From positions 1 to 23,536 of the forward strand of contig CAKOLG010000019.1 in NCBI GenBank assembly GCA_934096175.1: 23,536 bases of DNA, in the 5' to 3' direction. The notes below the pieces were generated by a model that did no database searches, was not told the origin of the DNA, and saw only the letters and a list, made by a program, of their open reading frames with translations. The stretch is from an uncultured Bacilli bacterium. Its GTDB lineage: Bacteria; Bacillota_I; Bacilli_A; RF39; UBA660. This document shows, piece after piece, positions 16,278-23,122 of the stretch; position 1 is the stretch's first letter; each line of letters starts with the position of its first letter. The position numbers were made by a program, and so were the translations under genes.

Positions 16278-16757
16278 TTAAAAATCTTTAATAATCTTTT
16301 CTACTAATTCTATCATGTTATTTGTATTACTTTTATACTTTTTAGGCTTAAACTTTTTAGCTCTTAGCAAAGCATCACTTAATTCAGAAACATCATTGAT
16401 ACCAATAATATACCCTTCTGCATTAAAATTTTCAATTATTTGTTGTTGATGATCATTAACATGCTCACCATATTTAGCTTTTCTTGGTACTGCTATAACC
16501 TTTTTATTTTTCTTTAACCCTTCAATAATACTACCTACACCGCCATGGGTAATCAATAAATCACATTTTTCTATTAATTCACTAAATTCATCCATTGGTA
16601 ACAAATCAAATATTTGCATATCACTAGATGTATATTTAGTACAACCAGCTTGAACAATTACTTTGTCATTTATATTTTTATTAGCAATCTGTTTTTGTAT
16701 TTCATTTAATAACCTATTAAAAGGTTTATCCTGTGTCCCTAAAGTAACAAATATCAT
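16278..16757 (-). CDS. Alg13-like glycosyltransferase subunit (GT28 C-terminal type)
   Basis: Protein of 159 residues matching the catalytic half of two-part Alg13/Alg14-type UDP-sugar transferases (relatives include PssE, CpsG and EpsF). Features: the N-terminal strand-loop MIFVTLGTQDKPF, the nucleotide-sugar site THGGVGSI (70-77) and PRKAKYGEHVNDHQ (91-104), which is diagnostic of this group. It needs the Alg14-like membrane subunit, encoded two genes upstream at 18589-19086, to add a sugar to a lipid-linked acceptor on the cytoplasmic face. AAGGAAGG lies 6 nt before the ATG, inside the last codons of the LCP gene, so translation is coupled. Donor and acceptor sugars cannot be read from the sequence. 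Confidence 0.9.
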   Translation of the reverse strand: MIFVTLGTQDKPFNRLLNEIQKQIANKNINDKVIVQAGCTKYTSSDMQIFDLLPMDEFSELIEKCDLLITHGGVGSIIEGLKKNKKVIAVPRKAKYGEHVNDHQQQIIENFNAEGYIIGINDVSELSDALLRAKKFKPKKYKSNTNNMIELVEKIIKDF

Positions 16758-16759
16758 AA

Positions 16760-18577
16760 TTAACCTTCCTTAAAAACTTTGCTAATTTCTGTTTTCGCTG
16801 CCGCTACTGTTGCTTGATCTGGTGCCATAACATATGTATATTGTGAAGGAAAACTCCTTGTATAATTTGATGAATTTGCTCCATTAACACTAATACTTTG
16901 AACAGTCCATTTTGCCATTGTATCTAATTGATCTTTAACAAGATTTTGTACATCACTCATATTTACATTTGTAGCAATATAAGGTTCAATACTTTCTAGA
17001 ATATCAGCATATTTTAATAAATATTTTTTATTCTGTGAAACTTTATTTATAATTGCTGTAATAACAGCCTGCTGATTTTGACCTCTGTGACGATCTCCAG
17101 ATTGATATGCATATCTTTCTCTAGCAAAAGCTAAAGCTTCAATTCCATTCATGTGATTCCAACCTTTTTGTACAACCCAACCTTTTTTATGATAAGAATT
17201 AAAAGTTAAATCACTATAAACATCGATTCCATCAACAGCATCAACAACTCCTGTTAAAGCATTAAAATTAACCTTTAAATACCCATTTACCTTTACTTCA
17301 AATAAATCAGCTACCGTATTTAAAGACATATCCACCCCATATAAACCAGCATGCGTTAACTTATCTTTAAGTCCCGTAGTTCCATGTAATTGAACATAAT
17401 AATCACGTGGAATATTAACTAGTAAAACCTTATGTACAGTTGGATTAACAACAGCTAATATATTAACATCACTTAATGCATAATTATAAACTGTACTTGT
17501 ATCTCTAGTATCTATACCACTAATATATAATATAAATGAATTACCTACTTCAATATCAGAATTAATTACATTAGCTTTTCCTTTAACTTTAATATCATCT
17601 ACTTTATTAAAAATTTTCTTAAAAGTCTCATTCTGTTCTAATATAACATCATACATACCAGAGCTTACAATTATTGCTTTTACTTCACCTAACTGTAAAG
17701 CATAAATCAAATCACCAACAATTGTATATGTCTTATAAACTACCGAAACACCTTTTTTATCAAATTCAGCTTTTACCCCAGACTCTTCCTGATCAAGCAA
17801 ACCAACCGTTTCACCACCAAGTAAATCTGCACTAGTAATATTATTATCAGTTAAAGTTAAAACATAATAATTAGTATAACTTTCATTCGCCGTAACAATC
17901 TCTTTTAAAACATTATAAGTTCTATCCAAATAACTATATCCAACCAAAAAAACAGAACCAAAAATAATTGAAAATATAATACCAATAACATTTACCCATT
18001 TACGCTTACTCATATAAAATAAACTCAATATCACATTAATAAATACTAACAATAAAATAGCTAAAACTATAAATTTCTTTGGCAACAAATTTACGTACAT
18101 ACAACAAGCAACTAATATAATAGAAGTTACTAAACTATAAATAAAAAATAAAATTTTTAAAATTCTAAAAAATACGCTATCTTTTTTTACATTTTCCTTT
18201 TGCTTTTCATTATTTTTTTTCTCTATAAATTTATTACTTGCTTTTCCATCACTTTTCTCTTTTTTAATCTGCTTTAAAGCAATTTCTTCATTTTCCACTA
18301 CTTTTTCTTTATTACTGATTTTAACTTTTTCTAATTGATTTTTTATCGCAACCAATTCATCATGATCATTCTGCACAGTTTTTCTTTCATTAGACTTTTT
18401 TACTTCAGTTTCATAAGTAAGCTTCTTGCCTTTTTCTTTATTCATTAAATAACTATACTTACTCAAAACATCTTCGTCTTTAGTTTTCTTTTTTGGTAAA
18501 GAACTAGACTTCGGCGTTGCTTCACTTACTTTAACAACTTTAACATCTCTTTGTTTGTTTTTATTTTCTTTTTCCAT
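16760..18577 (-). CDS. LCP-family (LytR-CpsA-Psr) wall-polymer ligase, CpsA-like with three membrane helices
   Basis: Protein of 605 residues. Order: a very charged, Lys/Glu-rich cytoplasmic region (1-134); three transmembrane helices (about 137-160, 168-189, 196-216); an accessory domain (about 220-335, as in streptococcal CpsA); and the LCP catalytic domain (about 345-605). LCP hallmarks: SDVNILAVVN, IPRDYYVQL (R391, D392), FARERYAYQSGDRHRGQNQQ (R486, D495, R496, R498). LCP enzymes move polyprenyl-pyrophosphate-linked glycopolymers onto peptidoglycan outside the membrane. The ATG at 18577 is chosen because AAAGGAGG lies 5 nt upstream and overlaps the stop of the Alg14-like gene; the longer frame to 18646 would overlap that gene. 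The long charged N-terminus is unusual for the family. Confidence 0.92.
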   Translation of the reverse strand: MEKENKNKQRDVKVVKVSEATPKSSSLPKKKTKDEDVLSKYSYLMNKEKGKKLTYETEVKKSNERKTVQNDHDELVAIKNQLEKVKISNKEKVVENEEIALKQIKKEKSDGKASNKFIEKKNNEKQKENVKKDSVFFRILKILFFIYSLVTSIILVACCMYVNLLPKKFIVLAILLLVFINVILSLFYMSKRKWVNVIGIIFSIIFGSVFLVGYSYLDRTYNVLKEIVTANESYTNYYVLTLTDNNITSADLLGGETVGLLDQEESGVKAEFDKKGVSVVYKTYTIVGDLIYALQLGEVKAIIVSSGMYDVILEQNETFKKIFNKVDDIKVKGKANVINSDIEVGNSFILYISGIDTRDTSTVYNYALSDVNILAVVNPTVHKVLLVNIPRDYYVQLHGTTGLKDKLTHAGLYGVDMSLNTVADLFEVKVNGYLKVNFNALTGVVDAVDGIDVYSDLTFNSYHKKGWVVQKGWNHMNGIEALAFARERYAYQSGDRHRGQNQQAVITAIINKVSQNKKYLLKYADILESIEPYIATNVNMSDVQNLVKDQLDTMAKWTVQSISVNGANSSNYTRSFPSQYTYVMAPDQATVAAAKTEISKVFKEG

Positions 18578-18588
18578 ACGAACCTCCT

Positions 18589-19086
18589 TTAAAATATCCA
18601 TCCACCAAAAATTGCTTTTGGATAAAATTCTAACATACTCTCCCACTGAACAATAAATACATCGGCAAATTTATAAATTATTCGTCCAGCTTTCGTTGGA
18701 CTTGTTCTATTAGCAAAAGTTTCAATAAAAATTACTTTCTTTCCAAATATTTTAGCTAAACAACACATTGGTCCAACATTGTGTGAACCTGTTGTAACAA
18801 CAACATCTGGTCTTAGTTTTATCATTAAATAAAGTGATATCCAACAATTTGCAAACAATTTAAACGGATACACTAATTTAGCTTTTAAAGTCGTATAAGT
18901 TCCACTTATTATATAATGAACTCTACCTTTATATTTATCTTTTAAACCCATATTACTTTTTGTTTTTTCTGTTACAATTGAATAATCATATTTAGAAAAC
19001 AAAGGTGCTAATTGTAATAATTCATTTAAATGACCACCTGTACTAGCAATAAACATTACTTTCTTCTTACGTTTATCTTTAGTCAT
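18589..19086 (-). CDS. Alg14-like glycosyltransferase membrane subunit
   Basis: Protein of 165 residues of the Alg14/PssD/CpsF type: STGGHLNELLQL (15-26), DVVVTTGSHNVGP and FIETFANRTSPTKAGR, which are diagnostic, and the ending FGGWIF typical of the group. It anchors the catalytic Alg13-like subunit to the membrane and recruits the lipid acceptor. The start is ATG 19086, 9 nt after AAAGAGG; two earlier ATGs (19095 and 19092) sit on or against the ribosome site. It is first in the operon Alg14-LCP-Alg13-HAD/GtrA, with a TGGAAA-17-TATAAT promoter. Its catalytic partner is unusually separated from it by the LCP gene. Confidence 0.9.
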   Translation of the reverse strand: MTKDKRKKKVMFIASTGGHLNELLQLAPLFSKYDYSIVTEKTKSNMGLKDKYKGRVHYIISGTYTTLKAKLVYPFKLFANCWISLYLMIKLRPDVVVTTGSHNVGPMCCLAKIFGKKVIFIETFANRTSPTKAGRIIYKFADVFIVQWESMLEFYPKAIFGGWIF

Positions 19087-19105
19087 AATCATCATCCTCT
19101 TTAAA

Positions 19106-19134
19106 ATTATACTATACTTATAATTATTTTTCCA
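19106..19134 (-). promoter_or_regulatory. Promoter of the Alg14-LCP-Alg13-HAD/GtrA operon
   Basis: On the minus strand, -35 TGGAAA (19134-19129) is followed by a 17-bp spacer and a perfect -10 TATAAT (19111-19106). The start point near 19099 is about 13 nt before the ATG, just ahead of the ribosome site. Confidence 0.6.
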
Positions 19135-19140
19135 CCCATA

Positions 19141-19173
19141 AAAAAAGATAAAATTAATTCATTTTATTCTTTT
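19141..19173 (-). terminator. Probable terminator of the GT2 gene, stop codon in the loop
   Basis: On the minus strand, an A/T-rich arm at 19173-19161 pairs with 19154-19143 (about 12 bp with one bulged base, loop about 6 nt) and T residues follow. The stop codon (19156-19154) is at the loop/3' arm junction. The stem has almost no G-C pairs, hence moderate confidence. Confidence 0.45.
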
Positions 19174-20119
19174 CAATTCTATATACTACCCTTGATAAAA
19201 ACTTACCAAAATGTTTTAAATAAAACCCTTTTTTACCTACTAAATACTTATTCTCTTTATAAGAAGGAAATAAATTATTTACATTATTAATAACTTGCTC
19301 TACACCCTTATTAAATTCTTTTAAATCTTTCATTTTAGCTAATCTTTTTATAAATGTACCATAACTATATCTAACATAAAAATATTCAAGTTCATCATGA
19401 TATTCATGATAAAAACCATTACTTTTATAATAATCAACTAAACCATTAAGATTATCTATTAAATCATATAACTTACTATTATATGTATAAGTAATAGATC
19501 CTTCTCTTTGATAATAATTATAATAATAATCATCTAAATAACTAATAGTATTAACTAAAGGTAATAATCTATATATAAAATCTACATCTTCATACCAAAC
19601 ACCTTTTTTAAATTTTACATTATCAAATAACTCTCTTCTATAAATTTTATTACATGCAGCAGGATATATATATGGCATAATTTTTTTTACATCTTCTTGA
19701 TTATAACAATCACTATTAACACCACTATTTACTTTTATAGTATGATCAATAAATATTCTATTCTCTCCAAAAACTATAATATCAGCCTTTTTCTCATTTA
19801 CTTTGTTAACTAAATCTTTATATAAATTTTTTTCTATAGTATCATCACTATCTATAAATCCTATATATTCACCTTTAGAAACTTCAATACCTTTATTTCG
19901 AGCATCAGATAAACCTCCATTTTCCTTATCAATAACTTTAATAATTTTAGGATATTTATCTTTATATTTATTACAAATATCTAATGTATTATCTGTAGAA
20001 CCATCATTTACTAAGATAATTTCCATATCATCTACTAAAGCATTAATTATACTATCAACACAATTATTTAAATATTTAGATACATTATAACAAGGAACAA
20101 TAACACTAATCTTTTTCAT
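19154..20119 (-). CDS. Family 2 glycosyltransferase
   Basis: Protein of 321 residues with a GT-A fold: SVIVPCYNVSKYL (5-17), the nucleotide-binding VNDGSTDNT (37-45), GGLSDARNKG (68-77), the metal-binding DXD-type D90-S-D-D, and the acidic YEDVDFIYRLLP, which fits the catalytic base region. Such enzymes transfer a sugar from a nucleotide donor during capsule or wall-polymer synthesis; the donor cannot be deduced. The C-terminal 100 residues are basic and rich in Tyr and Lys, with no membrane segment. AGGAGA lies 7 nt before the ATG. It has its own extended -10 promoter and terminator, so it is probably monocistronic inside the polysaccharide locus. Confidence 0.9.
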   Translation of the reverse strand: MKKISVIVPCYNVSKYLNNCVDSIINALVDDMEIILVNDGSTDNTLDICNKYKDKYPKIIKVIDKENGGLSDARNKGIEVSKGEYIGFIDSDDTIEKNLYKDLVNKVNEKKADIIVFGENRIFIDHTIKVNSGVNSDCYNQEDVKKIMPYIYPAACNKIYRRELFDNVKFKKGVWYEDVDFIYRLLPLVNTISYLDDYYYNYYQREGSITYTYNSKLYDLIDNLNGLVDYYKSNGFYHEYHDELEYFYVRYSYGTFIKRLAKMKDLKEFNKGVEQVINNVNNLFPSYKENKYLVGKKGFYLKHFGKFLSRVVYRIEKNKMN

Positions 20120-20141
20120 AAACGTTCTCCTAACTTTACTA

Positions 20142-20169
20142 ATTATAACATAAAAAAGAAGTCTACCAA
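20142..20169 (-). promoter_or_regulatory. Promoter of the GT2 gene with extended -10
   Basis: On the minus strand, -35 TTGGTA (20169-20164) is followed by a 16-bp spacer ending TGT and a perfect TATAAT (20147-20142). The TGn extension matches the elements at 7543 and 15155. It overlaps the terminator of the UbiA-family gene. Confidence 0.6.
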
Positions 20170-20177
20170 CTTCTTAT
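20152..20177 (-). terminator. Terminator of the UbiA-family gene, overlapping its stop codon
   Basis: On the minus strand, AAGAAGT (20175-20169) pairs with ACTTCTT (20162-20156) around a 6-nt loop, followed by T residues. The stem begins within the TAA stop (20176-20174). It shares bases with the next promoter. Confidence 0.7.
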
Positions 20178-21046
20178 ATTACATATAAAATTATAAATAA
20201 AGTGAGCATATATAATACAATAACAGCAATCAATATTTTATTTGATAAAATTACTTCAATAGGATCACCATGAGAGTCTCCTTCAATATCAAGACTATAT
20301 AATTGGAACACTACCATTATAATAGGAATAGTCCAAAACAAATAATCATTACCTATTCTATTAATTGTTGAAGTATCAACACACCATAATGAATAAGAAA
20401 CAACAGACAAGACTAAAGAAACATACAAGTTTTTATCCAAAAATTCTTTATTATATAAAGCTAATACATTTCTACTTTTCTTACCATTTTTTATAATTTC
20501 ATTTCTTCTTTTTCCAAAGCCCAAGAAAAAAGCTCCAAATATAACCATTAAATATAAGAATTTAGATACAGCAACATCTATAACTACACCACCATACATA
20601 ACTCTCATTACAAAACCTGATACCAAAATTACTACGTCAATAATAGGAACATTTTTTAATCCAAAACTATACAAAATATTAACAAATATATATATTAATG
20701 GAATACCAAAAACTAACCAATCATGATTTAAATAAAATAAATATGATGAAGCAATAGCTACTAAAGTTACTAATACAGCAATTGTTACATAAGCCATCTT
20801 TATTGATATAGCACCACTTGCTAAAGGCCTATTCTTTTTTACTGGGTGTTTTCTATCTTTATCAACATCATTTATATCATTTATGACATAAACAATGGAT
20901 GCTGATAAAGAAAAACAAATAAAAGCAATAAAACAAGTTAATACCATATTCCAATTAAATAAATTTAAACTAAAAAATAATGGTAAAAATACTAATCCAT
21001 TTTTTAACCAATGCTTTACTCTTATTAATTTAATATAATCTTTCAT
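20174..21046 (-). CDS. UbiA-family polyprenyl-phosphate phosphoribosyltransferase (DPPR synthase-like)
   Basis: Membrane protein of 290 residues with about nine hydrophobic helices. The N-terminus RVKHWLKNGLVF, the metal/diphosphate motif N56-D-x-x-D60-x-x-x-D64, the continuation RKHPVKKNRPLASG and the second motif IIDVVILVSGFVMRVMYGG match the branch of the UbiA superfamily that moves 5-phosphoribose from PRPP to polyprenyl phosphate (Mycobacterium Rv3806c type). The product is the precursor of prenyl-phosphate ribose or arabinose donors. It is less like quinone or heme prenyltransferases. The DprE1/DprE2-type epimerase genes are not in the window. AGGAGG lies 8 nt before the ATG. Between terminators, it is probably monocistronic. 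Family is quite sure; the exact substrate is not. Confidence 0.85.
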   Translation of the reverse strand: MKDYIKLIRVKHWLKNGLVFLPLFFSLNLFNWNMVLTCFIAFICFSLSASIVYVINDINDVDKDRKHPVKKNRPLASGAISIKMAYVTIAVLVTLVAIASSYLFYLNHDWLVFGIPLIYIFVNILYSFGLKNVPIIDVVILVSGFVMRVMYGGVVIDVAVSKFLYLMVIFGAFFLGFGKRRNEIIKNGKKSRNVLALYNKEFLDKNLYVSLVLSVVSYSLWCVDTSTINRIGNDYLFWTIPIIMVVFQLYSLDIEGDSHGDPIEVILSNKILIAVIVLYMLTLFIILYVI

Positions 21047-21072
21047 TACAAAAACCTCCTACTTTCAAAATA

Positions 21073-21078
21073 ATTATA
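21073..21078 (-). promoter_or_regulatory. Putative -10 box of the UbiA-family gene
   Basis: A perfect TATAAT (21078-21073, minus strand) sits in TATTATATAATTATT, the same 15-mer found upstream of the GT-C gene. No good -35 hexamer is present at standard spacing, so the call is tentative. Confidence 0.35.
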
Positions 21079-21095
21079 TAATAAATAAATCAATT

Positions 21096-21119
21096 AAAAA
21101 AGTCGAATATTCGACTTTT
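21096..21119 (-). terminator. Terminator of the GT-C-like gene
   Basis: A perfect 11+11 inverted repeat at 21098-21119 (arm AAAAGTCGAAT) is followed on the minus strand by additional T residues. The stem starts 2 nt after the stop codon at 21124-21122. Confidence 0.8.
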
Positions 21120-21121
21120 AA

Positions 21122-22858
21122 TTAATTATTTTCAATTTTAAAACGCCAGTTATACACATATAAAGCCTTGTCATCGTCTACTTTATCAACAAGAGTATAT
21201 TTAACATTATTATCTTTTAAATTATAATAATTTCCTACTAAACCATCCTCATTTTTTTGAATAATTAAATTAGGTTTATTTTGCATCATACTTATATCTT
21301 CACGAATTTGTTTAAATATTACTAAGTTATTAATATCAACTTTTATAAAAAATAATGAATTAATAATTAATACTAAACCAAGTATACATCCAAGTACATA
21401 AGTAAACTTTTTATTATTAAAATATTTATAAACATATCCTATCAAAACCAAGACACCTATTGGTATAAAGAATAGTTGTGGAACATATCTTGCCCACCAT
21501 CCTTCTCCAACAAATATAACAGTCAAAATCATAATCAAAGATATTAAACCTATATGAACAAATATTTTTTTATCATTTTTTATCAATTTAATTAAACATA
21601 CAACAAAACATAATAAAGAAATAATTAAAGTTAATGCAAATAACGGACCAAAACCAGCTATTCTTAAATCTGGAATATTCAACCCATCTAACTCTGATTT
21701 ATAAACCATAAAAGGATTTTTTAATTCAGGACTTTTACCAGAACTATAAATAACATTTTCTGTTTTTGAAAATAAAGACCATATAAATTTTTGAGGACTT
21801 GAAATTTCATTAAATACTTTAGGTTGCATTTCAGTAATTATATCTTGTTTATCTTTTCCAATCAAAGGATATAATGGATTATGATGCTCAATAGTATTAA
21901 GAACATATGAATTAGAACCCACAAAGAATATAGCTACACTAAATACTATCGTAAAAAACAAAGTCAATTTTTTAAAATTATCTAAAAAATCTGATTCTTT
22001 TTTATTCTTTATAATCCAATAAAAATAAAACACAGCAGCTATAATTCCCGAATATAATAAACCAGTAAACTTAAGATTAACAAATATTGATAAAACAGAA
22101 CAAATAGACAACCACAAATCAAATGACTTCTTTTCACAGAAAATAGCTAAAAATAATAATAAAGTTTCCATTAAAAAACACATTCCCATAATACCATCAA
22201 TATAATAACTAAATAATTGACTCAATAATATAGGATTTAAAGCTAATAACAAAGAAATTATAAATGAATACTTTTTATTTAAAAATAATGAAAATACATT
22301 ATAAGCTAAAATACACATCATTATCATTAATATTATTGTTATACACTTACCACTCTCAATATTATTCGTAATATTATAATAATTTGCTGCAATAATCCAA
22401 CTTGCCTTTGGATAATGTTCAATCCATATATCAATCCTAGAATTTTCATCAAATTGAACTACATTATCGTTATTTTTTTGAAAATCTGTTGATTTCTCAT
22501 AAATAGGATTCCAACCATTTTTTATAAAAGCAATAGCAGTCTTATGATACGAATTACCATCAGTAGTTAAATCAAAAGTTTTACCACATATAAAAGGCAA
22601 GCCTAAAATAATTATTAAATATAAAACCATAACAATAACTCTATTTATAAGTTTTTTCGATTTATTCTTTTCACTTAGTAAAAAAATAATTATAGGTAAA
22701 GAAAAACTAATTGTATTTACTAAACCTAAACAATTTTTTAGTTTTATAACCTGAAAAAAAGTATATGATAATAAAACTAACAATAAATATTCTAAAACCA
22801 TTAAAAATAATTTCATAGAATCTTTTTCAAACAATTTATTTACTTTAACATTCGTCAT
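21122..22858 (-). CDS. Polytopic GT-C-like membrane glycosyltransferase
   Basis: Protein of 578 residues with roughly ten to twelve hydrophobic helices. After the first few helices comes a long extracytoplasmic loop with FDLTTDGNSYHK (D96, D100) and later EHYPKASW, in the position and style of the catalytic-Asp loop of GT-C enzymes (PMT/ArnT-like) that use polyprenyl-phosphate sugars. A shorter soluble loop (about 345-395) and a hydrophilic tail follow. The likely role is to add a sugar to an envelope polymer outside the membrane, possibly using the prenyl-phosphate pentose suggested by the neighbouring UbiA gene (inference). GAGG lies 6-7 nt before the ATG at 22858, preferred over earlier ATGs that precede or overlap this site. 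A polymerase or other membrane protein of similar topology is not excluded. Confidence 0.65.
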   Translation of the reverse strand: MTNVKVNKLFEKDSMKLFLMVLEYLLLVLLSYTFFQVIKLKNCLGLVNTISFSLPIIIFLLSEKNKSKKLINRVIVMVLYLIIILGLPFICGKTFDLTTDGNSYHKTAIAFIKNGWNPIYEKSTDFQKNNDNVVQFDENSRIDIWIEHYPKASWIIAANYYNITNNIESGKCITIILMIMMCILAYNVFSLFLNKKYSFIISLLLALNPILLSQLFSYYIDGIMGMCFLMETLLLFLAIFCEKKSFDLWLSICSVLSIFVNLKFTGLLYSGIIAAVFYFYWIIKNKKESDFLDNFKKLTLFFTIVFSVAIFFVGSNSYVLNTIEHHNPLYPLIGKDKQDIITEMQPKVFNEISSPQKFIWSLFSKTENVIYSSGKSPELKNPFMVYKSELDGLNIPDLRIAGFGPLFALTLIISLLCFVVCLIKLIKNDKKIFVHIGLISLIMILTVIFVGEGWWARYVPQLFFIPIGVLVLIGYVYKYFNNKKFTYVLGCILGLVLIINSLFFIKVDINNLVIFKQIREDISMMQNKPNLIIQKNEDGLVGNYYNLKDNNVKYTLVDKVDDDKALYVYNWRFKIENN

Positions 22859-22883
22859 AAAAAACCTCATTTCTATTACAATA

Positions 22884-22889
22884 ATTATA
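22884..22889 (-). promoter_or_regulatory. Putative -10 box of the GT-C-like gene
   Basis: A perfect TATAAT (22889-22884, minus strand) lies within the same TATTATATAATTATT 15-mer as upstream of the UbiA gene, preceded by a T-run. No convincing -35 is seen. Confidence 0.35.
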
Positions 22890-23035
22890 TAATACAAAGC
22901 AAAAAAAATCGATATAGAATTATATTATTAAAAATAACACAAGCATTTCATTCTATTAATAATTTTATATTGTATATAATATATTTTATTTAATTGAACA
23001 AAGAACAACTCAACATAACTGTAAATCACAGAAAT

Positions 23036-23069
23036 AAAAACAACTTAATTTTATCAATAAGTTGTTTTT
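23036..23069. terminator. Hairpin terminator downstream of the partial glycosyltransferase
   Basis: AAAAACAACTTA (23036-23047) pairs with TAAGTTGTTTTT (23058-23069): 12 bp, 10-nt loop. The T-rich 3' arm occurs on either strand. It lies about 54 nt beyond the leftward stop at 23123, farther than the other terminators here. Confidence 0.6.
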
Positions 23070-23122
23070 ACATCATCGAATAATATTCAATATATAAAGT
23101 TTAATTACTCTACACTACTAAC

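Noticed and set aside
19803..20090. 95-codon plus-strand open frame opposite the GT2 gene
   Set aside because: It is the reverse of the conserved N-terminal GT2 domain; no promoter or ribosome site was seen.
22859..23122. Possible small gene or RNA in the 264-base gap between the GT-C-like gene and the partial glycosyltransferase
   Set aside because: Apart from the terminator hairpin and a -10 box, no open frame with a ribosome site and no conserved RNA fold could be recognised.
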